64,000 nt of DNA. Source: JBBSEX01 sp038239345. Its GTDB lineage: Bacteria; Acidobacteriota; Terriglobia; Bryobacterales; Bryobacteraceae. Below are positions 8,796-16,859 of the stretch, piece by piece. The notes under the pieces were generated by a model. That model was not told the origin of the DNA, made no database searches, and saw nothing but the letters and a program-made list of their open reading frames with translations. Made by a program: the position numbers and the translations under genes. How positions within the stretch are numbered: position 1 is the stretch's first letter; every line of letters begins with the position of its first letter. Where the stretch lies: contig JBBSEX010000020.1 in the NCBI GenBank assembly GCA_038239345.1, positions 1 through 64,000 on the forward strand, given 5' to 3'.

Positions 8796-8834
8796 GTCGC
8801 CTTTATTGTAAGAGGCCGCTGGGTATGGCGAAAT

Positions 8835-9044
8835 CTAGCGCTTCTTTTTCTTTAGCTCCGACGGCTTATGCGCGGCCTCCGCGCCGGTCTTATCGCTGAC
8901 CACGAGGAACTCAGGATTGTCCTTTGAGGCGGCTACTTTATGCGTCTTGATCTTGGTTGGGCTGGTGAGTTTCTTCTTCACTTTTCCCGTGATTTTGCCT
9001 TGTGAGCTGTTCCAGGTGACGCTGTCTCCGGGCTTGATGTCCAT
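8835..9044 (-). CDS. DUF2945 (TUDOR-like) small protein
   Basis: This 69-residue basic protein begins MDIKPGDSVTWNSSQGKITG and ends in a lysine-rich tail (ELKKKKR). The composition and the GDxVxWxSxxGxxxGxV pattern match DUF2945, annotated as a hypervirulence-associated protein TUDOR domain. Its biochemical role is not established. A good AAAGGA ribosome-binding site precedes ATG at 9044. It begins 10 bp after the UdgX-fusion stop, so it is probably the last gene of the repair operon. A nucleic-acid-related role would fit the small SH3/Tudor-like fold and its neighbours, but that is inference. Confidence 0.8.
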   Translation of the reverse strand: MDIKPGDSVTWNSSQGKITGKVKKKLTSPTKIKTHKVAASKDNPEFLVVSDKTGAEAAHKPSELKKKKR

Positions 9045-9054
9045 GCGATTTCCT

Positions 9055-10446
9055 TTACAGTTTTAGGTGATTCTTCGCGCTTCTTAGATCGGCGACAAGG
9101 TGCTCGAATTCTTTTTCTTTTTGTTCGGCGTCCGGCATGCGCAAGAGCGCTGAGGGGTGAATCGTGATCATCACCCGGGCGCCCGAATGATGGCTGGTTA
9201 TGTGGCCGCGTTCTTCGCCGATTTTTACCGCCCGGCCGAAAACCGCTTGCGATGCCGTGGCTCCAAGGCATACGATCAGCTCCGGTTTCACGGCGTCAAG
9301 TTCCGCTTCGAGCCACGGTTTACAGGCTGCGATCTCAACCCCGCGAGGCTTCTGATGGATGCGCCGCTTGCCTTCCTGCGTGAACTTGAAGTGCTTCACG
9401 GCATTGGTGACGTACACCTCGGCCCGATCGATGCCGGCCTGCTCCAGTGCGCGATCCAGTAACTTTCCCGCCGGCCCGACGAAGGGCAATCCTTGGATGT
9501 CTTCCGAATCGCCGGGCTGCTCGCCCACCATCATCAACCTTGCCGGCTGCTTGCCCACGCCGAAGACAGTCTGTGTGGCGAAGCGAAATAGATCGCATCC
9601 CTGACATCCCTTAGCGGCTTCCCGCAAGGCGTTCGGGGAATGATCGGCGGGTACGAAATCGATTGCCGAGCGCTTCTGTTCCTGCATCATTGCACCCGTC
9701 CGTTTGCTGGCCTGACTAATCAGTTGCGGTATCAATTCGGCCTCTGGGAGAGTTCGCCAATGGCGCACCGGCATCTCCGTTTTCATCGCTTTAATTTTCA
9801 GGCGAGCAGGGTTAAAGATGGACGCGTAATAGGCCCGCCAAAGTTCTTCCAGGATGTCTTCCGTGGGTTCCTGCGGCGCGGGAACGCCCGGGCCGAAGCG
9901 TAACTTTTCGGTATCCCAAGTGGCGCTACGGTCGGGTGTCAGAATAGTCCAATGCATGTCGCCGAAGCGCCGGGCGAAGAAGGGCGTCGCCCTTTCCACT
10001 ATCAGATGGTCGGGGCGATGCCAGGCCACGTAATGCTCGCCTGCGGCAGTCAGTGTGCGGCGAAAGCGAACAAACGCGTGCATCTTGTGAATGTCCCGTC
10101 TTACAGCCTTATCCATCGTTCGCAGGGCCGACACATCGTCGTCGACATCGATTTCCAGCAGCTCATGTTCGCCGTGGGTAAGCCGCCACAGGGTGCGATA
10201 GAGAATTGTCCAGCGGTTTGGATCGCGATGGCAGGCGGCCGCCTCAGCCAACGGCAAGAACGATTTGGGCACGCCGATCCTCGCTGATTGCGCGCCAGGC
10301 TCAGCAGGCGAGAAAATCCCCTCAAGCGAAACCTGGGTGTCGGTGGCGTCTTCCCAGACAAGTTCGGCGGGCGCGGTATCGGCCTGGAGCAAGTCCCGAG
10401 CCCTGGCGCGCCAATCCTGGTAACCGGCAACGCGGACGGCGATCAT
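9055..10446 (-). CDS. DUF4130-UdgX fusion, uracil-DNA binding protein
   Basis: This 463-residue protein has two parts. Residues about 1-235 match the DUF4130/TIGR03915 'probable DNA metabolism' domain. Residues about 265-463 are a family-4-like uracil-DNA glycosylase of the UdgX type. Diagnostic features are GEQPG at 308-312 (instead of the usual GEAPG), the inserted loop KRRIH at 360-364, and HPSALLR at 430-436. In characterised UdgX, the histidine of this loop (here H364) becomes covalently linked to the abasic site after uracil removal. Cysteines C281, C284, C375 and C393 could bind an Fe-S cluster. Its start overlaps the stop of the radical SAM gene (ATGA). This recurrent partnership is recorded as TIGR03914/15/16. 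Confidence 0.92.
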   Translation of the reverse strand: MIAVRVAGYQDWRARARDLLQADTAPAELVWEDATDTQVSLEGIFSPAEPGAQSARIGVPKSFLPLAEAAACHRDPNRWTILYRTLWRLTHGEHELLEIDVDDDVSALRTMDKAVRRDIHKMHAFVRFRRTLTAAGEHYVAWHRPDHLIVERATPFFARRFGDMHWTILTPDRSATWDTEKLRFGPGVPAPQEPTEDILEELWRAYYASIFNPARLKIKAMKTEMPVRHWRTLPEAELIPQLISQASKRTGAMMQEQKRSAIDFVPADHSPNALREAAKGCQGCDLFRFATQTVFGVGKQPARLMMVGEQPGDSEDIQGLPFVGPAGKLLDRALEQAGIDRAEVYVTNAVKHFKFTQEGKRRIHQKPRGVEIAACKPWLEAELDAVKPELIVCLGATASQAVFGRAVKIGEERGHITSHHSGARVMITIHPSALLRMPDAEQKEKEFEHLVADLRSAKNHLKL

Positions 10447-11693
10447 AGCTCGCCCGTTCTTGCCGTCAGCGCGGCGTCAAACAGCGAAAGCTGCTGGGGC
10501 TGCACGACGCGGCCCGGCAGTTGTAAGCTGTCGATTTGTTTCGCCGCCGGATTATGGTCGCTCGTGATAACGAAATATTTCGCCCGCTGGACGGGAATTC
10601 GTAGCTTCACCAAATCATGCAAGGAGAGCGGCTGATGGCGGCGAATCCGCACAATGCGATTGACGTTACGCACTCCGAATCCAGGAATCCGTAATAGCGC
10701 CGCACGAGGCGCCTTGTTGACATCGAGGGGAAAAAATTCCCGGTGACGCAACGCCCAATCAAGCTTCGGATCGCGATCGAGCGGCAGATTATCCTCAGGC
10801 CCGGCGGTGATTTCACTGACGTCGAATCCGTAGAAACGCAGCAGCCAGTCGGCTTGATAGAGCCGATGTTCGCGAACCAGGGGAGCCTTCATCAGGGGCA
10901 ACGTAGGGTCGGCGTGGGGGATCGGACTGAAGGCCGAATAATAGACGCGGCGCAGTCCCCACGTTTTATAAAGCGCCGACGATTTCGCCAGAATCGCCGC
11001 ATCGGGCGAAGCCGTGGCGCCGACAATCATCTGCGTACTCTGGCCGGCCGGCGCGAAGATTGGACCCGCTCCGCTTTGGCTCTTGCGATCTTTGGCGTCC
11101 AGTATCCCGTAGCGAATATCGGACATCGTCCGCTCAATCTCGACATGGGTTTTAGCAGGCGCCAGATGATCCAGATCTTCCTGTCGCGCCAGTTCGATGT
11201 TGGCGCTCAGCCGGTCCGCCCAGCGTCCAGCTTCGGCCGTCGATTCGGGCGAAGCGCCGGGCACCGCCTTCAAATGGATATAGCCCCCAAAGCGATATTG
11301 CTCACGCAAAATTCGCGCCACGCGAATCAACTGCTCCATTGTGTAATCGGCGCTTTGAATCACGCCCGAACTCAGAAACAATCCTTCAATGTAATTACGC
11401 CGATAAAACTCGATGGTGAGTGAGGCAACCTCTTCCGGCGTAAACCGGGCGCGCGGCGTGTCGCTCGATATCCGATTCACGCAATAGGTGCAATCGTAGA
11501 TGCAGTAATTCGTTAGCAGCAGCTTCAACAGCGAAACACAGCGCCCATCGGGCGTGTAACTATGGCAAATGCCGATGCCCTCCGTATTTCCGATGCCGCC
11601 CTCGGCGCGAGCCCGGCGGGATCCACTACTGGCACACGATGCGTCGTACTTCGCGGCATCGGCGAGGATGCGTAGCTTGGGCTCGATTTCCAC
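10443..11693 (-). CDS. Putative DNA modification/repair radical SAM protein (TIGR03916-type)
   Basis: This 416-residue protein carries the radical SAM cluster motif CIYDCTYC (C64, C68, C71, CX3CX2C). Its C-terminal region has a helix-hairpin-helix-like segment (ALLRIPGFGVRNVNRIVRI, about 330-350), which suggests contact with DNA. The family is defined by co-occurrence with UdgX/DUF4130 proteins and has no proven substrate. Here it is the promoter-proximal gene of a leftward operon with the DUF4130-UdgX fusion and the DUF2945 protein. It diverges from the polymerase/ligase pair across 91 bp. A role in repair or reversal of an unusual base lesion is an attractive inference. Confidence 0.9.
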   Translation of the reverse strand: MEIEPKLRILADAAKYDASCASSGSRRARAEGGIGNTEGIGICHSYTPDGRCVSLLKLLLTNYCIYDCTYCVNRISSDTPRARFTPEEVASLTIEFYRRNYIEGLFLSSGVIQSADYTMEQLIRVARILREQYRFGGYIHLKAVPGASPESTAEAGRWADRLSANIELARQEDLDHLAPAKTHVEIERTMSDIRYGILDAKDRKSQSGAGPIFAPAGQSTQMIVGATASPDAAILAKSSALYKTWGLRRVYYSAFSPIPHADPTLPLMKAPLVREHRLYQADWLLRFYGFDVSEITAGPEDNLPLDRDPKLDWALRHREFFPLDVNKAPRAALLRIPGFGVRNVNRIVRIRRHQPLSLHDLVKLRIPVQRAKYFVITSDHNPAAKQIDSLQLPGRVVQPQQLSLFDAALTARTGEL

Positions 11694-11784
11694 ATTGGTT
11701 TAGATGCGCCCGGGAGGCGATTAATTTCTTTAAGTAGAGGGGAAACTAAGACGAATCTCCGGCGTCTATCGGACGGGGAAATCC
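11694..11784. promoter_or_regulatory. Divergent promoter region of the repair island
   Basis: This 91-bp gap separates the start codons of the leftward radical SAM/UdgX operon and the rightward polymerase/ligase operon. Both must be transcribed from here. It could allow joint control, but I found no convincing operator or SOS box in it. Confidence 0.45.
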
Positions 11785-12711
11785 GTGGGGCCTATTGAGA
11801 TTCCGGAGTCGGCTGAGGAATGCACGCTCAAGGTGGGCCGCTGCTCGTTAAAGCTCACCAACCTGCATAAGATCTTCTGGCCGGAAGAAGGCTTTACCAA
11901 GCGCGATTTACTCGTTTATTACGCCTCGGTCGCCCCTTTTTTGCTCCCCCACCTGAAGAATCGCGCCATGGTGATGAAGCGCTATCCGAACGGAATCACG
12001 GGCGATTTCTTCTTCATGAAACGCGTCCCTAAGCCGCACCCCGAGTGGCTCGAAACCTGCCGCATCCCACACCGTTCGGGAAACATAATCGATTTCCCGA
12101 TGATTCAGGACGTAGCGGCACTGCTCTGGGTAGTAAACCTCGGCTGCATCGATCTGAACCAGTGGTACGCCACCTGCGATGACGTCCACCGCCCTGATTA
12201 CGTGCATTTCGATCTCGATCCCGTCCCGCCCGCGTCGTTCGACGACGTGTGTCAAACTGCGTTGCGCGTGCGCGATTATTTTGCGCGGCGCGGCATCGCG
12301 ACCTATCCCAAAACAACGGGCTCGCGTGGCATTCACATCTACATCCCCATTCAGCGCGGACCGCTACAGAAAGCAGTGTGGACGGTGGCCAAGAAAGTGG
12401 CCCAGGATCTGGCGAAGTGTTATCCGGAACTGGTGACGGCGGTCTATCGCATTGCCGACCGGCCCGCCGGGCACGTCCTGGTCGACTATAACCAGAATGC
12501 CTGGGGCCGGACGCTCGCCTCGGTTTACGCGGTACGCCCGAAACCTCTCGCCCCGGTTTCCATGCCGGTAGAATGGGCGGAAGTGGAGCGAAGAGTTCGC
12601 ATCGAAGATTTCACCATCAGGAACGCCGCGGCGCGGCTTGAAACCACGGGCGATCTATTCCATCCGTTGCTGCTGGAGAGCGGACGCGCCACCCTCGAGT
12701 CGCTTATATGA
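11785..12711 (+). CDS. LigD-type DNA polymerase/primase (PolDom, archaeo-eukaryotic primase fold)
   Basis: This 308-residue protein is a stand-alone version of the LigD polymerase domain used in bacterial non-homologous end joining. The catalytic metal ligands appear as HFDLDP (D143, D145) and in LVDYNQNAWG (D234). H184 in GSRGIHIYIP is the nucleotide-contact histidine. These enzymes add ribo- or deoxynucleotides at broken ends before ligation. The start is GTG at 11785. The gene overlaps the downstream ligase by ATGA, so polymerase and ligase are made as separate but coupled chains. No 3'-phosphoesterase domain and no Ku gene are present in the window. Confidence 0.92.
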   Translation: MGPIEIPESAEECTLKVGRCSLKLTNLHKIFWPEEGFTKRDLLVYYASVAPFLLPHLKNRAMVMKRYPNGITGDFFFMKRVPKPHPEWLETCRIPHRSGNIIDFPMIQDVAALLWVVNLGCIDLNQWYATCDDVHRPDYVHFDLDPVPPASFDDVCQTALRVRDYFARRGIATYPKTTGSRGIHIYIPIQRGPLQKAVWTVAKKVAQDLAKCYPELVTAVYRIADRPAGHVLVDYNQNAWGRTLASVYAVRPKPLAPVSMPVEWAEVERRVRIEDFTIRNAAARLETTGDLFHPLLLESGRATLESLI

Positions 12712-13733
12712 ACCTGAAGATTCCCGTCACGTTCGCCCCAATGGAAGCGGATACCGCGGCCGCAATCCCTACTGGACCGGAGTGGGAGTATGAGCCCAAA
12801 TGGGATGGCTTTCGCTGCCTGGCGTTTCGCGACGGAGCCGAAGTGGCGCTGATGTCGAAGTCGGGCGAGCCGTTGGGGCGCTATTTCCCCGAGGTCGTCA
12901 CCCATCTGCTGGCTTTGGAAGCGGAGAAGTTTGTCGTCGATGGCGAACTTGTAATTGTGCGCGACAACGCCTCCGATTTCGACGCCTTGCTACAGCGCAT
13001 TCATCCGGCTGACTCGCGGGTGAAGAAACTGGCCCAGGAAACGCCGGCGACGTTCATCCTCTTCGACATGCTGCTGGACGCCAAGGGTCAGGACCTCACC
13101 ACGATGCCGTTACCCGATCGGCGAAACCACCTGGAAAGCTTCTATAACGCCAACGGCGACGGGGCACTGCTGCGACTCTCGCCCTGCACGCCGGATTTGA
13201 AAGTCGCTGAAAAATGGTTCAGCGAGATGCGCGGAACGCTGGATGGCGTGATTGCCAAGCGTACCGATATTGCCTACGATCCGGGCGCGCGGCATGGCAT
13301 GTTGAAGATCAAGAATCTGCTAACGGCCGATTGCGTGATTGGCGGATTTCGCTACGGCAAAAGCGGCGGCGTGGGGTCGCTCTTATTAGGCCTCTACGAC
13401 ACCAGTGGATTGTTGCATCACGTGGGTTTCACTTCCGGCATCACAGCCCAACAGAAGAAGGATCTGAAAGTGAAACTGGAACCGCTGATTGAAGAGCCCG
13501 GGTTCACTGGCGCAAAGCCCGGCGGCCCCAGTCGTTGGTCCACTGCGGAGAGTGCGGAATGGAAGCCGCTAGCATCGAAACTTGTGGTGGAAATTCAGTA
13601 TGACCATTACTCCGGGCATCGATTCCGCCACGGGACGAGATTGCTTCGCTGGCGGCCCGATAAAGATCCCAAGCAGTGCAAAATGGAGCAGGTAGCGCAT
13701 GAGGCGATATCGCCATTGCTGCTGCTAAAATAG
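12708..13733 (+). CDS. ATP-dependent DNA ligase (LigD/LigC-type)
   Basis: This 341-residue ligase has the adenylation domain followed by an OB domain. The AMP-accepting lysine is K31 in EPKWDGFR (motif I). Further motifs are VDGELVI (motif III), DGVIAKR (motif IV), MLKIKN (motif V) and RFRHGTRLLRWRPDK (motif VI). The length and motif spacing fit LigC or the ligase portion of LigD. It is coupled to the upstream LigD-type polymerase and probably seals ends that the polymerase has filled. It is convergent with nothing; a hairpin follows its stop. Confidence 0.93.
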   Translation: MNLKIPVTFAPMEADTAAAIPTGPEWEYEPKWDGFRCLAFRDGAEVALMSKSGEPLGRYFPEVVTHLLALEAEKFVVDGELVIVRDNASDFDALLQRIHPADSRVKKLAQETPATFILFDMLLDAKGQDLTTMPLPDRRNHLESFYNANGDGALLRLSPCTPDLKVAEKWFSEMRGTLDGVIAKRTDIAYDPGARHGMLKIKNLLTADCVIGGFRYGKSGGVGSLLLGLYDTSGLLHHVGFTSGITAQQKKDLKVKLEPLIEEPGFTGAKPGGPSRWSTAESAEWKPLASKLVVEIQYDHYSGHRFRHGTRLLRWRPDKDPKQCKMEQVAHEAISPLLLLK

Positions 13734-13746
13734 CCAGAAGTTTCCA

Positions 13747-13771
13747 TCCCGCTGAAAATTATTCAACGGGA
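13747..13771 (+). terminator. Hairpin after the ligase gene (possible terminator)
   Basis: TCCCGCTGAA and TTCAACGGGA form a ten-pair stem with one mismatch around a five-base loop, 13 bp after the ligase stop. There is no T-run after it, so it is either an imperfect terminator or a transcript-stabilising hairpin. Confidence 0.4.
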
Positions 13772-13825
13772 GCCGTACGCGCCTATCGCAAGAACAATGA
13801 GTTACGATTGGTTGTCGGCGTGCTT

Positions 13826-13839
13826 ACTGACGCGTCAGT
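13826..13839. promoter_or_regulatory. 14-bp perfect palindrome, operator-like
   Basis: ACTGACGCGTCAGT is a perfect palindrome 24 bp before the start of the small membrane protein gene. Its size and position resemble a repressor operator of the TetR or similar dimeric type. No regulator gene is adjacent, so the binding protein is unknown. Confidence 0.45.
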
Positions 13840-13863
13840 TGTAAACTACTACTCGGAGGCTAT

Positions 13864-14034
13864 ATGTCGTTTGCCATTTACCTGATCGGCTATTTAATCA
13901 TGATTGTGGGTCTCGGCATCGGCGCCTACTATGCGCATATGCCGGCCCATTGGATCACCGTTGGCGTGCTTGTTTTAATCGGACTCGGCGTAGTTGGCGG
14001 CGTGGCCAAAACCCGGCAGCGCGATCCTTCCTAA
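13864..14034 (+). CDS. Small two-helix membrane protein (56 aa)
   Basis: This is a short frame of 56 codons with an excellent ribosome-binding site (CGGAGG, seven bases before ATG). It encodes two hydrophobic helices: residues about 3-24, and about 31-47, joined by a short HMPAHW turn. The C-terminus KTRQRDPS is positively charged and probably cytoplasmic. I do not recognise a family. The strong translation signal and the upstream palindrome argue that it is a genuine gene. It ends 3 bp before the stop of the convergent secreted protein. A small stress or envelope protein is a reasonable guess and nothing more. Confidence 0.75.
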   Translation: MSFAIYLIGYLIMIVGLGIGAYYAHMPAHWITVGVLVLIGLGVVGGVAKTRQRDPS

Positions 14035-14037
14035 GCG

Positions 14038-15390
14038 TTATGGGAACGGTATGTGAAGGACGGTTTTCGTTCCCGCGGTGTTCGTCAGATCCACGTCAAC
14101 GGCGCCGATAATCGTCGCATCGCCTTGTACCGGGAACGTCGCGATTAAAGAGAACGCGCTGCCGGCCTTCGACGTTGCGAAGTATCTTTGAAAGCTCGCC
14201 CGCGTATCTACCTTGATTGCCGTTTGCAGAGGACGGTTACTGCGATCGAAAAACGTGAACGCCAATTGCGATGTACTATAGCCGTTATCGTACCCCGTAA
14301 GATCGATGTCCAGGGCATTGACGCGGCGAATCCCGCTGGCGGTGTCGATGAACGGTACCGCCGGGGCAATCACATAAGTTGCCTGCGCGGTGGTCTCCCC
14401 CAGCGTTAACGTGAAAACGATGGTCCCCGCCGTCGTGCCGGTTTGAAAGACGATCGACGATGAAGTTCCAAACTTAGCCGCTGTGTCCTGCTCGGCTACC
14501 TGAAACGTAGCTTTGCGGCTGCCGGTCGCCAGGAATTGCACTGCTGGATCATCGGTTACTCCCGCAACACTGGATTTAAATTCCATCGAAAGCGATCCAC
14601 TAGACGAGCGCGGGGCACCCGCGGCGAGTTGGACAGACAACTTCACCTGCTGGCCGCTGCCCGGCGTGATTGCAGCGAGGGTGATTGTCGATTGCGGGAA
14701 AGGAGGGTCATATCCGGTCCCGGTCAGTAAAATCGTTCGCTGATCCACCACTAGCGTCCCTTGGAGCGGTGTCGAGACAGCGGGTTCGAAGGCCACTTGA
14801 AAGGATGTCGAATCACCCGGCGCCAGTTGAATCGATGTCGCCCCTCCAATAGGGCCTCGGAATCCGGCGCCTGTCACGGCGACTGTGCCCACTGTAATCG
14901 GTACGGTTGTTGTGTTGCTCAGCGAAAATGTCTTGAGCGAACTGCCACCCCGTAAAATGCGTCCGAAGTCAACCTTAGCGCCTGAGAGGAGTGGAGTTTG
15001 GTCTAGAGAAAGAATCGCCGCTGCCGAGGCGGAGCCGCGGAGCACGATATCTAACGTATTCACGGTGAGGCTGGCGCTGTAAGAGCCAAGCGCGGCCGGC
15101 AGGAATTGAACTTGAAAGTCGGCGGCGGCGGTTGGCGCGAGTATGTAACCGGGGCTTGGCCGGGAGAAGATGCTAAATCCCGGACCGGCCACCGCGATGG
15201 TCTGTAACGGAACGGAAACGTCACCGGTGTTTCGCACGCGCAGCCGGACATTTTTTGCATCGCCCACGGCCGCCGTGCCCAGATCGTACGCCAATCCGAT
15301 GGGATGCTCCGAAGTTCCATCGAATGTGAACAATTGCAGTTGCGCGAACGCCGAGGGCAGCAGTAATAGGAATGCCAGAAGAATTTTCAT
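14038..15390 (-). CDS. Secreted choice-of-anchor-D / ASH-type Ig-like repeat protein
   Basis: This 450-residue protein has a signal peptide (MKILLAFLLLLPSAFAQ). Two or more immunoglobulin-like units of the choice-of-anchor D / ASH-HYDIN class follow. The recurring pattern is a 'LRVRNTGDVSVPL' type strand followed by FSIFSR or 'GSYSASLTV'; the second unit has FSLSNTTTVPITVGTVAV. The C-terminal 200 residues are beta-rich without a recognised domain. It is the last gene of a five-gene leftward operon, overlapping the preceding gene by ATGA. It is probably an extracellular or periplasmic structural protein. No function is known. Confidence 0.8.
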   Translation of the reverse strand: MKILLAFLLLLPSAFAQLQLFTFDGTSEHPIGLAYDLGTAAVGDAKNVRLRVRNTGDVSVPLQTIAVAGPGFSIFSRPSPGYILAPTAAADFQVQFLPAALGSYSASLTVNTLDIVLRGSASAAAILSLDQTPLLSGAKVDFGRILRGGSSLKTFSLSNTTTVPITVGTVAVTGAGFRGPIGGATSIQLAPGDSTSFQVAFEPAVSTPLQGTLVVDQRTILLTGTGYDPPFPQSTITLAAITPGSGQQVKLSVQLAAGAPRSSSGSLSMEFKSSVAGVTDDPAVQFLATGSRKATFQVAEQDTAAKFGTSSSIVFQTGTTAGTIVFTLTLGETTAQATYVIAPAVPFIDTASGIRRVNALDIDLTGYDNGYSTSQLAFTFFDRSNRPLQTAIKVDTRASFQRYFATSKAGSAFSLIATFPVQGDATIIGAVDVDLTNTAGTKTVLHIPFP

Positions 15391-16160
15391 TGCCCCACCT
15401 CGGGGAGAACAAACATCTGTTCGCGGCCTGGCGTGATGCGCAATGCCAGATTGCGGCCGCCCCCGGCTTCATGAACATAAATCCAATCCGCGCCTAAATC
15501 GGCGAATGTTTCCGGCGTGAATGAATCGGCGGCGGCGGAAAGGTTCACCGGCACCGCGTCCATCCCGGGCCGGGCGACTACGAGATTGGTTCCGTCGACG
15601 TAAACTCGCAAACCGCTGGAACGCAATAATACGGGTCCTGACGTTCCAGGAAAAGATTCCTGCGATTCTATCGACGCCGATGCGATATCGACGTGCAGCA
15701 GCCAGCGTCCATCGTCGCGCGCTATCACGGCATCGAATTTCCCGGCGGTGGTGATCGCGAGCGCCAGAACGCTGCCGCCCGGTTCAAACGATAGCGGGTC
15801 GAGTTGGCCGTCATGCCAAAAGCTCCACAAGGTAGCTTGCGGATAATGAATAATCGCCGAAGCCTGGTCCGCCGCTATGCCTACCAGCGCGGGGCCCGAG
15901 GGGGCGTCGAATGCCGCAACCGTTTCACCTGCGGCGTTGATGAATTTCAAGGAACTGCTGGATTTCAGAAATCCCCCCGGTCCGGTAAACCCAACCGCTT
16001 GCTGATCGCTGTCACCCGCATCGCCCACTACAAAATTTCCCGCCAAACCATAAATCGGACGCACCGCGTTAGCCGAATCGCGCACATAACCGATTCGTGG
16101 GAGCGTCAAGCTATAGGCGCTGGCCGAAGCCGCCATTAGGAGAACAACAAGCCATCTCAT
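15387..16160 (-). CDS. Exported beta-rich protein of unknown function
   Basis: This 257-residue protein starts at 16160 with a signal peptide (MRWLVVLLMAASASAYS). The start is fixed by an ATGA overlap with the upstream gene; a longer frame from 16307 would begin inside that gene. The sequence is a series of short beta-strand-like segments with periodic tryptophan and glycine (FWHDGQLDPL, VIARDDGRWLLHVD). This suggests a beta-propeller-like sensor or adhesive domain. I recognise no named family. It sits between an Ig-like anchored protein and an Ig-repeat secreted protein, both coupled by 4-bp overlaps, so the three probably act together at the cell surface. Confidence 0.7.
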   Translation of the reverse strand: MRWLVVLLMAASASAYSLTLPRIGYVRDSANAVRPIYGLAGNFVVGDAGDSDQQAVGFTGPGGFLKSSSSLKFINAAGETVAAFDAPSGPALVGIAADQASAIIHYPQATLWSFWHDGQLDPLSFEPGGSVLALAITTAGKFDAVIARDDGRWLLHVDIASASIESQESFPGTSGPVLLRSSGLRVYVDGTNLVVARPGMDAVPVNLSAAADSFTPETFADLGADWIYVHEAGGGRNLALRITPGREQMFVLPEVGQ

Positions 16161-16828
16161 TGCGGACCCCCAATGTTCACCGATGGTGTGCCGATGATGG
16201 TGATCGATGCCGCCGGTGGCGCCGCCCCAGGACTCCCGCCGCGGGAAAGAGCCATCGCTACCCCGCCGCCCACCAGCCCGAGCGCGATCAGCGAAATGAT
16301 CAGCCACTTGTGGGAATGATGCGGAGAATAGCCGCCGCTGCTTTGTGCGACGAAGCTCTGTTTCCCGAAGTCGCCTTTTAACAGGTTCGGTTTTGAGGGC
16401 AGGGCATCGCTCAAATACTGCGAGGTAATCGCGCCGGCGCGAGCCTGATCCTTCACGGCCGTCATGCGGATTTGAAAAGATCCGGGCGTTTTATTCCAGC
16501 GCATGCCCCAGACCTGCGCTAGTCCATCGGCTTTGGTCTTGACGATATCGGACGTGCCACCGCCAGTGAACGTGCCGGAGGGCCCTTCATCGGGCAGACG
16601 AAAGCTGACGGTAGCGCCCTCGACGGGTTTACCAGTTTCGTCGGTTACTTGTACAAGCAGGCCGCGGGTGGCGCGCGAATTGATGCTATAGACGCTGCCC
16701 TCGCCTTCGACGATGCGGATATGGAGGATTGCGGCGGAGTCGGAACTACGCGCGGGAACGATGGATAACATGGCCAACCAAACAGCGAATGGCCAGACTA
16801 CGAACGGAGAACCGATATTTCGAGTCAC
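16157..16828 (-). CDS. Anchored Ig-like (invasin/Big_1-type) surface protein
   Basis: This 223-residue protein has an N-terminal signal (about 1-30) and an extracytoplasmic Ig-like domain (about 45-130). The domain carries VTDETGKPVEGATVSFRLP and GTFTGGG, typical of bacterial Big_1/invasin-like folds. A histidine-rich stretch (SPHHSHK) precedes a membrane helix at about 170-195 and a short glycine/proline tail. The topology suggests a surface or periplasmic domain anchored at its C-terminus. It starts 31 bp after the PP2C phosphatase gene and overlaps the next gene by ATGA. Its role is unknown. Confidence 0.75.
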   Translation of the reverse strand: MTRNIGSPFVVWPFAVWLAMLSIVPARSSDSAAILHIRIVEGEGSVYSINSRATRGLLVQVTDETGKPVEGATVSFRLPDEGPSGTFTGGGTSDIVKTKADGLAQVWGMRWNKTPGSFQIRMTAVKDQARAGAITSQYLSDALPSKPNLLKGDFGKQSFVAQSSGGYSPHHSHKWLIISLIALGLVGGGVAMALSRGGSPGAAPPAASITIIGTPSVNIGGPQ

Positions 16829-16859
16829 GCCAAGGAGTGCCCCTCGCGGGGTACTATTC

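Noticed and set aside
10743..11423. 226-codon frame opposite the radical SAM gene
   Set aside because: The radical SAM frame has CX3CX2C and family motifs; the opposite frame has low-complexity Arg/Gln-rich composition and no domain.
9055..13733. A complete Ku-LigD non-homologous end-joining operon
   Set aside because: No Ku gene and no 3'-phosphoesterase domain are present in the window.
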